From Sulfurisoma sediminicola (GTDB taxonomy: Bacteria; Pseudomonadota; Gammaproteobacteria; Burkholderiales; Rhodocyclaceae): a stretch of DNA of 64,000 nt. The translations under genes and the position numbers were made by a program. This document shows positions 1 to 8,988 of the stretch, piece by piece. Each line of letters starts with the position of its first letter. The stretch's first letter is position 1. The stretch spans positions 62,001-126,000 of the forward strand of contig NZ_BHVV01000008.1 in the NCBI RefSeq assembly GCF_003865015.1, written 5' to 3'. The notes under the pieces were generated by a model. The model was not told the DNA's origin. It made no database searches and saw nothing but the letters and a program-made list of their open reading frames with translations.

Positions 1-1
1 G

Positions 2-3000
2 CAAGTCGGAGCGATCGAAAGTGCCACGCTGTCGGCCTCGAACTACGAGGCAACGCTCGTCGCCAATACGAGTCCCAGCTTTGGCATTGGCGACGGCAAG
101 GTCACCACGGCCATCGGTGGCGGCGCAGACGGCGCATACGGCGTCGTGGTCCAGCCCGACGGCAAGATCGTGGTGGGCGGCGAGAGCTACAACGGCAGCA
201 ACTACGACTATGCCGTCGTGCGCTACAACGCCGACGGCAGCCTCGATGCGACGTTCGACGGAGACGGCAAGCTCACCACCGCCGTTGGCGCGGGTGACGA
301 CTTCGGTCGCGCCGGCATCCTCATGCAGCCCGACGGCAAGCTCGTCGTGGCCGGCCACGCCAGCTACGACTTCGCACTGGTGCGCTACAACCCCGACGGC
401 AGCCTCGATGCCAGCTTCGACGGCGACGGCAAGGTCGTCACGCCGGTGCGCAACAACGACGACGCGGCGACCGATATCGCCTTGCAGGCCGACGGCAAGA
501 TCGTGGTGGCCGGGTTGAGCTGGGACGACTCCTTCAGCAGCTACGACTTCGCCGTGGTGCGCTACAACGGCGACGGCAGCCTCGACACCACCTTCGACAC
601 CGACGGCAAGGTGTTCACCGACTTCGGCTACGGCTACGACGCCGCCAACGGCATGGTCGTGCAGGCCGACGGCAAGATCGTCGCGGCCGGCTACGCCTCG
701 AACGGAGCGAATTTGGACATCGCGCTGGTGCGTTACAACACCGATGGCAGCCTCGATGGCGGCTTCGGCACCGGCGGCAAGGTCGCCACCGCCGTCGGCG
801 CCAGCAACGACTCCGCCGAAAGCGTCACCCTGCAGGCCGACGGCAAGATCCTCGCCACCGGCTGGACCTACACCGGCGCCGAGTACGATCTCGCGCTGGT
901 GCGCTACAACACGGACGGCAGCCTCGACACCAGCTTCGACACCGACGGCATCGTGACCACCGCCGTGGGCTCGAACGCGTCCGAAGCCTGCGACGTCGCC
1001 GTGCAGGGCGACGGCAAGATCCTGGTCGGCGGCTACGTTCACAACGGTACCAACTACGATTTCCTGCTGGCGCGCTACAACGTCGACGGCAGCCTCGACG
1101 GCGGCTTCGGCAACACCGGCAAGGCCAGCGTCGCCGTCGGTCCGTCCAACGATCAGGCATACAGCATTGCCGTGCAGTCCGACGGCAAGATCGTCGTCGC
1201 CGGTCTTGCCTCAAACGGCGGCAATGACGACTTCGCCGTGGTGCGCTTCAATGCCGACGGTAGCCTCGACACGGGATTCGATGCCGTCAGCACGCTCAAT
1301 GGCGTTGCCGCCTTTGTCGAAGGCGGCCCGGTGGTCGTGCTCGACCCGACGGTGCAGATCGCGGACGCCGAACTTGCGGCCATGGGCGACTATGCCGGCG
1401 CCAACGTTACCCTGACGCGCCAGGGCGGCCCCAACCCCGAAGACACCTTCAGTGCGGTCGGCAACCTCGGCTTCACGGGCGGCGATGCCATCCTCTCGGG
1501 CGTCACCATCGGCACGGCCACCAACGCGGGTGGCACGCTGATGCTGACCTTCAACGCCAACGCCACCCAAGCGCGGGTCGATGAAGCGCTGAGCTCGATC
1601 GCCTACAGCAACAGCTCCGGCACCCCGCCCGCCTCGGTGCAGATCGGCTGGACCTTCAGCGACGGCAATACCGGCGCTCAAGGCAGCGGCGGCCCGATGT
1701 CGGCCATCGGCAGCACCACGGTCAATATCGCCGCGATTCCCAACCCCAACACCGCGCCGAGTTTCGGCATCGGTGACGGCAAGGTCACTACCGCCATCGG
1801 TTCGGGCGCTGACGCCGGTTACAGGGTCGCCCTGCAGCCGGACGGCAGGATCGTGGTAGCGGGAATCAGTCATAACGGCAGCAACTTGGACTTCGCCCTG
1901 GCGCGCTACAACGCCGATGGCAGCCTCGACAGTACCTTCGATGGCGACGGCATGCTCACTACCGCCATCGGTGGGGGCGATGATTACGGCTACGGGCTCA
2001 CCGTGCAACCGGACGGCAGGATCCTGGTGGCGGGGCAAAGCTGGAACGGCAGCACCTACACCGATTTCGCGCTGGTGCGCTACAACGCCGACGGCAGCCT
2101 CGACACCACCTTCAGCGGTGACGGCATGCTCACCACCGCCGTCGGTTGGGCCGACGACGGGGGCTACGACGTCACCCTGCAGGCGGACGGCAGGATCCTG
2201 GTAGCGGGCGCGGGCTGGGTAGGCAGCAACGGCGACTTCGCCCTGGTCCGCTACAACACCGACGGCAGCCTCGACACGAGCTTCGATGGCGACGGCATGG
2301 TCACCACCGCCATCGGTACGTACCATGACTATGGTCAGAGCGTCACCGTGCAGCCGGACGGCAAGATTCTGGTGGCGGGCGTGAGCGATAGCGGCAACAT
2401 CTACTTCGCGCTGGTGCGCTACAACGCCGACGGCAGCCTCGACACCACCTTCAGTGGCGACGGCATGCTCACCACCGCCATCGGTGCCGGTGACGACCGG
2501 GGTGCAAGCCTCGCCCTGCAAGCGGACGGCAGGATTCTGGTGACGGGGCACAGCTGGAATGGCAGCAACTCGGACTTCGTCCTGGTGCGCTACAACGCCG
2601 ACGGCAGCCTGGATACCAGCTTCGATGGGGACGGCAAGCTCACCACCGTCATCGGTGCGGGCGATGACGGGTCTAACAGACTCACCCTGCAGCCGGACGG
2701 CAGGATCCTGGTGGCGGGAATCAGCCACAACGGCAGCAACTATGACTTGGCCTTGGTACGCTACAACACCGACGGCAGCCTCGACACCACGTTCGATGGC
2801 GACGGCAAGCTCACCACCGCCATCGGTGCGGGCGATGACTGGGGTTACAGCGTTGCCGTGCAGCCGGACGGACAAATTCTTGTGGCGGGCGCTAGCGACA
2901 ACGGAAGCAACAGCGACTTCGCTCTGGTGCGCTACAACCCAGACGGCAGCCTGGATACTCATTTCGACTCGAACTTCGTCAGTACGCTGAATGTCACCGC

Positions 3001-4126
3001 AAGCTACATCACGGGCAGCCCCGCCGCCGTTCTGGATAGCAATGTCCAGATCTACGACGCCGAGCTCGCTGTCGCCGGCAACTACGGCGGCGCGTCGCTG
3101 CGCCTTTCCCGCAGCGGCGGAGCAAGCCCACAGGATGTTTTCTCGGCCAAGCCCGGCGGCACCTTGGCTGCCCTCATGTCCGGCGGCGACCTGATCGTCG
3201 ATGGCACCGCTATCGGCACCGTCATCGCCAACGCCGGCGGCTCCCTGGAACTCTCCTTCAACGGCAACGCCACCCAGAGCCTGCTCGATTCGGCCGTGCA
3301 ACAGATCGCCTACAGCAACATTGCCGGATCCCCGCCGCCCAGCGTCCAGATCGTCTGGACATTCTCCGACGGAAACGCCGGAGCTCAAGGCACGGGCGGT
3401 GCCCTGAGCGCCTTCGGCCGGACGTCGGTGCAACTGAACGTCGTCATCGGGGGCATTGGCGACGACACGCTGGATGGGCGCTTCGGAAACGCCACATTGG
3501 TCGGCGGACAAGGAAGCGATCTATATTTCGTCGACAATGCGTATGACAGAGTCGTCGAACTGCCATTCGAAGGCACCGACGCCGTGCAAGCATCGGTTAC
3601 CTACTGCCTGCCACAGAACGTCGAAGACCTTGTGCTTACCGGCAGCCTCGCGATCAACGGCATTGGCAACCGGCAGAACAATCATATTGTTGGCAATGCC
3701 GCTTCAAACTGCCTTTTCGGCGATGCGGGAAACGATGTCATCGAGGCGGGCCCAGGCGACCTGGTTTTCGGTGGAGCCGGTCGCGACGAGGTCCAGATCA
3801 GGTTATCGCGAATGGTGGATGCCATAGGATCATTCGAGGAGGAAATATCCCTTAGTCGAACCAGTGACGGCATGGTCTACATAGGATTGCGCAGGGATGG
3901 AGGATTCGTGAATGTCCTGGCCGAAGATTCCTATACGAAGACTTCAGGCTTTCTCGGCGGATCGTTCGAACCGAAGGCACCCGTGGAAGGCGCGACAGAA
4001 ACGCTGCGGATATTGGATGCATGCGGCCAAGATGTATATGGCGCCATTGACTTGCGCTTGGGACGGGCCGGCGGAGGTTTTGCAGGTGAGCCTCCGACTT
4101 ATGCCGCGCTGGCATTCGGGGCCTGA
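2..4126 (+). CDS. Delta-60 repeat / RTX-type large secreted protein (5' truncated)
   Basis: The reading frame is open from base 2, so the start lies outside the window; 1374 codons are visible. The visible protein holds two arrays of a 55-58-residue repeat with the core DGSLD followed by a phenylalanine and a DG-rich turn, and strands like QPDGKIVVAG. This matches the delta-60 repeat family. Each array has exactly seven DGSLD cores, which would suit a seven-bladed propeller (inference). Each array is followed by a similar ~155-residue linker of the type seen in large adhesins. After the second linker come glycine/aspartate-rich RTX-like calcium-binding motifs (for example GGIGDDTLDG) and a C-terminus without a membrane anchor, as in type I secretion substrates. 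No T1SS genes are visible. Likely an extracellular or cell-surface protein; ligand unknown. Confidence 0.85.
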   Translation, partial: QVGAIESATLSASNYEATLVANTSPSFGIGDGKVTTAIGGGADGAYGVVVQPDGKIVVGGESYNGSNYDYAVVRYNADGSLDATFDGDGKLTTAVGAGDDFGRAGILMQPDGKLVVAGHASYDFALVRYNPDGSLDASFDGDGKVVTPVRNNDDAATDIALQADGKIVVAGLSWDDSFSSYDFAVVRYNGDGSLDTTFDTDGKVFTDFGYGYDAANGMVVQADGKIVAAGYASNGANLDIALVRYNTDGSLDGGFGTGGKVATAVGASNDSAESVTLQADGKILATGWTYTGAEYDLALVRYNTDGSLDTSFDTDGIVTTAVGSNASEACDVAVQGDGKILVGGYVHNGTNYDFLLARYNVDGSLDGGFGNTGKASVAVGPSNDQAYSIAVQSDGKIVVAGLASNGGNDDFAVVRFNADGSLDTGFDAVSTLNGVAAFVEGGPVVVLDPTVQIADAELAAMGDYAGANVTLTRQGGPNPEDTFSAVGNLGFTGGDAILSGVTIGTATNAGGTLMLTFNANATQARVDEALSSIAYSNSSGTPPASVQIGWTFSDGNTGAQGSGGPMSAIGSTTVNIAAIPNPNTAPSFGIGDGKVTTAIGSGADAGYRVALQPDGRIVVAGISHNGSNLDFALARYNADGSLDSTFDGDGMLTTAIGGGDDYGYGLTVQPDGRILVAGQSWNGSTYTDFALVRYNADGSLDTTFSGDGMLTTAVGWADDGGYDVTLQADGRILVAGAGWVGSNGDFALVRYNTDGSLDTSFDGDGMVTTAIGTYHDYGQSVTVQPDGKILVAGVSDSGNIYFALVRYNADGSLDTTFSGDGMLTTAIGAGDDRGASLALQADGRILVTGHSWNGSNSDFVLVRYNADGSLDTSFDGDGKLTTVIGAGDDGSNRLTLQPDGRILVAGISHNGSNYDLALVRYNTDGSLDTTFDGDGKLTTAIGAGDDWGYSVAVQPDGQILVAGASDNGSNSDFALVRYNPDGSLDTHFDSNFVSTLNVTASYITGSPAAVLDSNVQIYDAELAVAGNYGGASLRLSRSGGASPQDVFSAKPGGTLAALMSGGDLIVDGTAIGTVIANAGGSLELSFNGNATQSLLDSAVQQIAYSNIAGSPPPSVQIVWTFSDGNAGAQGTGGALSAFGRTSVQLNVVIGGIGDDTLDGRFGNATLVGGQGSDLYFVDNAYDRVVELPFEGTDAVQASVTYCLPQNVEDLVLTGSLAINGIGNRQNNHIVGNAASNCLFGDAGNDVIEAGPGDLVFGGAGRDEVQIRLSRMVDAIGSFEEEISLSRTSDGMVYIGLRRDGGFVNVLAEDSYTKTSGFLGGSFEPKAPVEGATETLRILDACGQDVYGAIDLRLGRAGGGFAGEPPTYAALAFGA
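68..1290 (+). repeat. First delta-60 repeat array (7 units)
   Basis: Seven in-frame units of about 165-174 bp, marked by DGSLD codons near 232, 397, 571, 742, 914, 1084 and 1256. The units differ at many positions, so this is an old protein-level repeat rather than a recent tandem duplication. Confidence 0.85.
1760..2975 (+). repeat. Second delta-60 repeat array (7 units)
   Basis: Again seven DGSLD cores. Units here are more alike (many contain GDGMLTTAIG or GDGKLTTAIG) than in the first array, which points to later homogenisation. The linkers after both arrays (about 1285-1755 and 2976-3450) are homologous to each other, so the array plus linker is duplicated as one module. Confidence 0.85.
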
Positions 4127-4182
4127 GAGTCGATCGAGGACCGGCATCTCGATTGCATGCCCGAATTTCTCCGGGATAGCGT

Positions 4183-5463
4183 CTATCGGCCCAGTTCGCT
4201 GACGACGAAGCGATGTTTGCCCGAGGCCGTACGGGGAATCGCGTCCACGTAGTTGATCGCCAGCGTCATCGGCGCATCGAGCTCGCGGCCGATCTTCCCG
4301 CGCATGGCCTCCTCCGCAGCGCGGCTCAGCGGCGGATCGGCGACCAGGTCGAGGACCATGTGATCCGGCGCGCGCTGCACGAAGCGGTATGCGCGGATTC
4401 CGTCCGTGCCGTAAAGCAGGCCGTTGAAGAACGACGGATGGATGAGCCGGCCATCGCGCGTGCGGATCAGGTCGTTCTGCCGGCACATGCCCATCTCCAT
4501 CAGCGGGAAGGGCCAGCCGCAATCGCAGCCGCCTTCCCTGAGCCGGCCGGAGTCGCCGATGTCGTAGCGGATCATGGGCATCAGCCGGTTGGTCAGCGAG
4601 GTGACGAGCAGCCGCGGCGCGCCGTCGCCATCCGCCGACTCGAGGAACACCATGTCGCTGAAGACGTGCATGTTGCCGCGACGGCACTCGCAGGCGATGT
4701 TCGGTATCTCGCGGCTGCCGTACTGGTTGAAGACCTTGCAGCCGAAAGCCCGCTCCATCGCTTCGCGCTGTTCGTCGGTGAGCACCTCGGCGGTCGAGTA
4801 GATACCGCGCAGGGTGGCGGGCGGCGCGATGCGCCGCCGGAGCATGTGGTGCGCCAGCGCGGCGAGAATCGAAGCGTAGCCCTGCAGCAGCACCGGGCCA
4901 TAAGCCTGAATGAAGGCCGCCCATTGCGCCAGCCGCCCTTCGTCGAACTCGCGTGCAGCGAGCGTCGTCTCGCCGCTGACCCAGGCGCCATAGCGCCGGC
5001 GCAGCCCGCCGCCCCTGATGTCCTGCGCCGCCCCCCAGAAATTGACGATGCGCTCGCCGGGCCGCCAACCGCTACCCATGTAGCTGCGCATCATGCCGGC
5101 GCGCATCAGTTCGTGCTTCGTCCTGTCCCACCAGAATGCCAGCGGCTGGCCGGTCGAGCCGCCGGTGTAGCCGAGCAGCGCGCCCGCCCGGGCGGGGCCG
5201 CGCACCAGCAGCGCGTCGCGATGGCGGGCGACGTCGTCCTTGGTGAGGATCGGCAGGTCGGCGATGGCATTGCGCCCCGCCAAGTGCGCGGCGTAGAAAT
5301 CGCTGTTGGCCGCCGCGAACACGATGATCGCGGCGAGGTCCTCGCGCTGCTTGTGCAGGAGTTGTTCGCGCGTCAGCGTCTGGTTGCGCAACAGCTCGTC
5401 GAGCAGGGCGAAGCGCTCGGGATGCCTGCGCCGGTGCAGCCAGTCGCGCAGGCCGGCGCTCAT
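4183..5463 (-). CDS. Phenylacetate-CoA ligase (PaaK/CapK)-like adenylating enzyme
   Basis: 426 aa. The P-loop-like motif GYTGGSTGQPLAFWWD, the stretch YSTAEVLTDEQREAMERAFG, the NQYGSREI motif and the C-terminal PRTASGKHR are typical of the PaaK/CapK branch of the ANL superfamily, which activates carboxylates as acyl-AMP and passes them to CoA or another nucleophile. No signal peptide or membrane segment. The ATG at 5463 was chosen because it overlaps the stop of the upstream gene as ATGA (5460-5463), which implies translational coupling; the reading frame extends further upstream but only as antisense noise. Last gene of a three-gene operon with a ThDP enzyme and a GT-A-like protein. Similar genes often sit in polysaccharide or natural-product loci; the substrate here cannot be told. 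Confidence 0.8.
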   Translation of the reverse strand: MSAGLRDWLHRRRHPERFALLDELLRNQTLTREQLLHKQREDLAAIIVFAAANSDFYAAHLAGRNAIADLPILTKDDVARHRDALLVRGPARAGALLGYTGGSTGQPLAFWWDRTKHELMRAGMMRSYMGSGWRPGERIVNFWGAAQDIRGGGLRRRYGAWVSGETTLAAREFDEGRLAQWAAFIQAYGPVLLQGYASILAALAHHMLRRRIAPPATLRGIYSTAEVLTDEQREAMERAFGCKVFNQYGSREIPNIACECRRGNMHVFSDMVFLESADGDGAPRLLVTSLTNRLMPMIRYDIGDSGRLREGGCDCGWPFPLMEMGMCRQNDLIRTRDGRLIHPSFFNGLLYGTDGIRAYRFVQRAPDHMVLDLVADPPLSRAAEEAMRGKIGRELDAPMTLAINYVDAIPRTASGKHRFVVSELGR

Positions 5464-7259
5464 GCGCCGCGCTGACGCCCCGTCACTACCTCGGCCCAGA
5501 TCCGCGCGTCGTCGGGATAGGCGACCAGCGCCTCGAGCAGATCCCTGCGCCACCTGTCCCAGTTCTGCGGGGCCTCGATGCGCTCGTAGCACGCCGAATC
5601 CGCGCCGAAGTTCCGGTCGATGTTGGCAGCGAAGGCGACGAACCTGGCGACCGCCGCCGCGTGATCGCTGGCGTGGTTCCACCAGCTGGCCGGGTCGTGC
5701 AGCAGCGCACGCAGGCGCTCGAGCTTGGCGAGGATGTCGCGGCGCTTGGCCTCGTACTTGGCAAGCATGTCGTCGTGCACGGCGGCGAGCGTCGCGGCGA
5801 GCGTCTCCTGCGGTAGCGCCTCGCGCGGATAGCCCATGGCCGTCAGCCGCTCGATGGTGAACAGCATGACGTCGCCGAAGAACTGGCGCTCGGCCTCGCC
5901 GCAAAGCTCGATGGTCTCGCCGTCGCCGCCATCCCCCCTGGCGCGGACGCCCGGGCGGAACTCCGATTGCCCGCTGCCGCCCACGGTACGCTTGTGCAAC
6001 ATCGGCAGGTTGGCCGAAACAAAGCGCCCGTCGATCTCGCTCCTGATCAGTCGCCCCAGCGTCGGCCCCGACATGCGCAGACGCAACGCGGCGAAGGGAA
6101 TGAAATATTTCAGCGCTTCGGGGCGGAAGACGTAATTTCCCGCATAGACGGTACGCGCCGGCATCACGGTGCGGGCGATCGAGGCGTGCTGATAGTAGGA
6201 CACGCGCGTCGGATGCTCGCCGAAGAAAAAGCTGCCGAGCCGGCCGGCGAAGTGATCGAAGCAGTCGGCATCGCCGTGCTCGCCCTCGAGCGGACAGAGG
6301 AAGCGATAGGCCTCGCTGGCGGGCCGGAAGCCGAACAGGTCGGCCATGTCGTGATAGGCCGCCTCGCCTTGGGCGTGGGCGTCGACATGGTGATGCTGGC
6401 AGGTCGCGTGGCCGCCGCTGGCCGCCATCTGCTGCAGGAAGCCGATCACGTCCTCGAGGAAGTTGCCGGCCATGACGGCCGGCGATACCGGCGGATCGCC
6501 GACGACCTTGCCGCTCAGCACCGTCGCCTCGGTCCGCGAGAAGATCTCGTTCAGCCAGTGGAGGAAGTTGACGGCGCAGGCTTCACGGTCGCCGTCCGGC
6601 GTGGCGACCTTGACCTTGAATTCCTGGTCGCTGTCGATCGAATAGAACAGCACGCGCTCGCCGCTCGCCGTCTCCGCGGCGAGCTTCAGGTAGGCGATGT
6701 TGCGCATGACGGCCTGGCCCTTGTGGCCATAGCTGCCGTCGCTGCCGCGCTGCCTGCGGCCGAGGACGCGCGACAATTCGGAACGGACGGGTTCGCCCAG
6801 ATCCCCGATCAGGGCGAACTGCTCGTCCGGCGCGAAATGGCGGGTGGCGATGCCCAGCGCGGTGAACTCGCGGGCCAGTTCGCGGTGACGCGCGATGCTG
6901 TCAGCATCGCTGCTGTCGTCGGCGATGACCACGGCTACCTTGCGGTAGACGCCGTCGCGCTGCCCGCCGTAACCGTACGCCTGGCAGAGCTCGAGAAGGC
7001 TGACGAGGCAGTCGCGCAGCTGCTGCGGCCGATCGGCGACGGGGATGACGATGACGAAGCGGTGCCGCGCGTCCTCCGCCTGTTCGTCGAGCAGGCGCTC
7101 GAGCCGCCGGAAGGCCCCCTGATAGGTATCGAGGACATCCTCGTTGAGGCCGCCGTCCCACAATTCCCTTTCGATCTCCGCGATGGCGCCGCGCTGCGCG
7201 GCGATCGCGGACTCGAGTTCGAGGGGATCAACGGTCGGAGAGGTAACTGGGGAAAGCAT
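5460..7259 (-). CDS. Putative GT-A-fold transferase, uncharacterised
   Basis: 599 aa. After a predicted helical N-terminus (about residues 10-60) comes a beta-alpha pattern beginning RFVIVIPVADRPQQLRDCL, like the opening of family 2 glycosyltransferases, then VVIADDSSD, and later YSIDSDQEF (D209-S-D211), which resembles the metal-binding DxD of GT-A enzymes. The remaining ~300 residues, including a cluster of histidines in CQHHHVDAHAQ and a helical C-terminus, match nothing I recognise. Cytosolic by appearance. Its start overlaps the end of the ThDP gene by 32 bp and its stop overlaps the CapK-like start, so all three are probably co-translated. A sugar or related transferase is the best guess, not established. 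Confidence 0.6.
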   Translation of the reverse strand: MLSPVTSPTVDPLELESAIAAQRGAIAEIERELWDGGLNEDVLDTYQGAFRRLERLLDEQAEDARHRFVIVIPVADRPQQLRDCLVSLLELCQAYGYGGQRDGVYRKVAVVIADDSSDADSIARHRELAREFTALGIATRHFAPDEQFALIGDLGEPVRSELSRVLGRRQRGSDGSYGHKGQAVMRNIAYLKLAAETASGERVLFYSIDSDQEFKVKVATPDGDREACAVNFLHWLNEIFSRTEATVLSGKVVGDPPVSPAVMAGNFLEDVIGFLQQMAASGGHATCQHHHVDAHAQGEAAYHDMADLFGFRPASEAYRFLCPLEGEHGDADCFDHFAGRLGSFFFGEHPTRVSYYQHASIARTVMPARTVYAGNYVFRPEALKYFIPFAALRLRMSGPTLGRLIRSEIDGRFVSANLPMLHKRTVGGSGQSEFRPGVRARGDGGDGETIELCGEAERQFFGDVMLFTIERLTAMGYPREALPQETLAATLAAVHDDMLAKYEAKRRDILAKLERLRALLHDPASWWNHASDHAAAVARFVAFAANIDRNFGADSACYERIEAPQNWDRWRRDLLEALVAYPDDARIWAEVVTGRQRGA

Positions 7260-8874
7260 TCTTGTCGAGGATGATTTCGATGAGATTGATCTTGCCGCGA
7301 AGATCGGCGCTGTCGAACAGGGCGTCGAGATCGGGCTCGGCCGCGATGCGGAAATGCTCGATGCCGAACGAACGGGCGAGAAGGCCGAAGTCGGGGTTGA
7401 CGAAGTCGCAGTCGATGAAGCGCTCGCCGTAGAGCTGGAACTGGTTCTTGCGGATCAGCCCCATGGTGCCGTTGTTGATCAGCACCACGTTGAGCGGGAT
7501 GGCGTAATTCACCGCGGTCATGATCTCCATGGCGCACATCTGGAAGCCGCCGTCGCCGAGGATGGCGAAGGTTGGCCCGGCCACGGCGAAGCGCGCGCCG
7601 ATCGCGGCCGGAATCGCGTGGCCGAGCGAGGAGACGCCCGAATTGGGGAAATAGCGGTTGCCGCCGCCGACCTTGTAGTAGTTCTGGGCGAAGATGATGT
7701 TGTCGTCGAAGACCATCGCCCCGTGTGGGACGCGCTCGGCCAGTTTGACGAAGAAGCGCTCGATCAGGCGGAATTTTTCGGAAACTGCCGCAGACGCGGC
7801 AGTCGGACCGCGCGGCGGCAACCGGTCGAGCGTCTTTCGCGCGAGGCCGTCGCGCGCGGCGGCCGCCAGCGTTTCGTCGATCACCTCGCGGATGTCGCCG
7901 TGGATCGCGAGGTCGGCCTTGAATACCTTTTCCAGCTGCGCCGCATCGGCGTCGACCTGCACCACCTTCTTGCCGGCGAGCAGGCGCGCGTCCCACAGGT
8001 AGCTGGTACGCTCGTTGAAGCCGGCGCCGAGGAAAATCACGAGGTCGGCATGATCGACGACGTAGCGGTAGGCCCCGCCGTCCGAGGTCACGCCGATGCA
8101 GCCGAGCGAGAGAGCCGCCGCCTCGTCGATCACCCCTTTGCCTTTGAGGCTGGTGGCGACCGGAATGCCCACGCGCTCGGCCAGCTGCGCCACGACCTCC
8201 TGGGCGCCGGCCTTGATGCAGCCGTAGCCGGCGACGATCACCGGCGCGCGCGCCGCCGCGATCAGTTGCGCCATTTCGTCGGCCGCGTGCGGCCGCCGCT
8301 TCGCGCCATGAGGCGCGGCAAACGCGATGCCGTCGAGGATCTCCTCGTCGACCAGTTCCTTCTGCACGTTGTAGGGCAGGCTCAGCAGCACCGGCCCGGA
8401 ATCGGGCGCGAGCAGGATCTTCGCCGCCTGCCGCAGCACTTGGCCGAGGTAATCGGTGCGTTCGACGATCTTGTGATAGCGGGTGATGCCCTTGAACAGC
8501 GCCGCTTGGTCGAAGGTGCCGCCCTCGCCCGAGCTTTCCTGCAGCCCGCCCTTGCCGAAGATGTAGGTCGAGGTCTCGCCGGTGATCACCAGGATCGGCT
8601 GCTTGTCGACCCAGGCGTTGGCGATGCCGGTGACCAGATTGGTCGCGCCGGGGCCGGCGGTGGTGATGCAGGCGCCGACCCTGCCCGAGGCGCGCGCATA
8701 GCCGCCGGCCATGAAGGCGGCGCCCTGCTCGTGCTTGACCAGCACGCTCTTCACCCTGGAATCGACGAGCCGGTCGTAGATCGGCAGCACATGGGCGCCC
8801 GGCATGCCGAAGATCACCTCGACGCCGAGCCGCTCCATGAAACGGACGATCAGTTCGCCAACCGGAATTTTCAT
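7228..8874 (-). CDS. ThDP-dependent acetolactate-synthase-like enzyme
   Basis: 548 aa, normal length for the family. The N-terminal pyrimidine-binding domain carries the catalytic glutamate in KHEQGAA (E49); the central domain has the nucleotide-binding look of acetolactate synthase relatives; the C-terminal domain has the ThDP/Mg motif GDGG (residues 440-443) ending in INNG. The family decarboxylates 2-oxo acids and often ligates the aldehyde unit. No regulatory subunit gene lies nearby, and the two downstream genes are not branched-chain amino acid genes, so a housekeeping role in valine/isoleucine synthesis is unlikely. First gene of the operon, with a credible sigma70 promoter upstream (8934-8962). 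The actual reaction is unknown. Confidence 0.8.
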   Translation of the reverse strand: MKIPVGELIVRFMERLGVEVIFGMPGAHVLPIYDRLVDSRVKSVLVKHEQGAAFMAGGYARASGRVGACITTAGPGATNLVTGIANAWVDKQPILVITGETSTYIFGKGGLQESSGEGGTFDQAALFKGITRYHKIVERTDYLGQVLRQAAKILLAPDSGPVLLSLPYNVQKELVDEEILDGIAFAAPHGAKRRPHAADEMAQLIAAARAPVIVAGYGCIKAGAQEVVAQLAERVGIPVATSLKGKGVIDEAAALSLGCIGVTSDGGAYRYVVDHADLVIFLGAGFNERTSYLWDARLLAGKKVVQVDADAAQLEKVFKADLAIHGDIREVIDETLAAAARDGLARKTLDRLPPRGPTAASAAVSEKFRLIERFFVKLAERVPHGAMVFDDNIIFAQNYYKVGGGNRYFPNSGVSSLGHAIPAAIGARFAVAGPTFAILGDGGFQMCAMEIMTAVNYAIPLNVVLINNGTMGLIRKNQFQLYGERFIDCDFVNPDFGLLARSFGIEHFRIAAEPDLDALFDSADLRGKINLIEIILDKNAFPSYLSDR

Positions 8875-8933
8875 TTCAGATGATCACGCCGCGATCGCAG
8901 CCGTCGGCCCAGCCGGGAAAATGAGAACCGGGG

Positions 8934-8962
8934 ATTTTACGTTAGCCCCACCCGTTTCCCAA
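8934..8962 (-). promoter_or_regulatory. Candidate sigma70 promoter for the ThDP-enzyme operon
   Basis: Read on the minus strand: TTGGGA (8962-8957), a 17-bp spacer, then TAAAAT (8939-8934). Both hexamers and the spacing fit the sigma70 consensus. The start codon is at 8874, leaving a leader of about 50 nt. Confidence 0.5.
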
Positions 8963-8976
8963 GCCGGGCGCGGCGC

Positions 8977-8982
8977 TATCAT
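8977..8982 (+). promoter_or_regulatory. TATCAT -10 element placed for a leaderless mRNA
   Basis: TATCAT is separated from the ATG at 8989 by exactly 6 nt, so transcription would begin at or next to the start codon. No Shine-Dalgarno sequence is present. The same geometry recurs at 38140, 60228 and 61110. No good -35 hexamer is visible. Confidence 0.45.
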
Positions 8983-8988
8983 CGCCCC

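Noticed and set aside
1211-3511. Long open frame (766 aa) antisense to the delta-60 gene
   Set aside because: It mirrors the repeats of the plus-strand gene, has no start signal and reads as low-complexity valine/alanine-rich sequence; it is a by-product of high GC and repeat structure.
146-4126. Possible CRISPR-like periodicity
   Set aside because: The ~170-bp period is in frame with a protein, units diverge along their whole length, and there are no short identical repeats with unique spacers.
4130-4160. ATCGAG/CTCGAT inverted repeat after the delta-60 gene
   Set aside because: Six-base arms with a 9-nt loop and no T tract; too weak to call a terminator.
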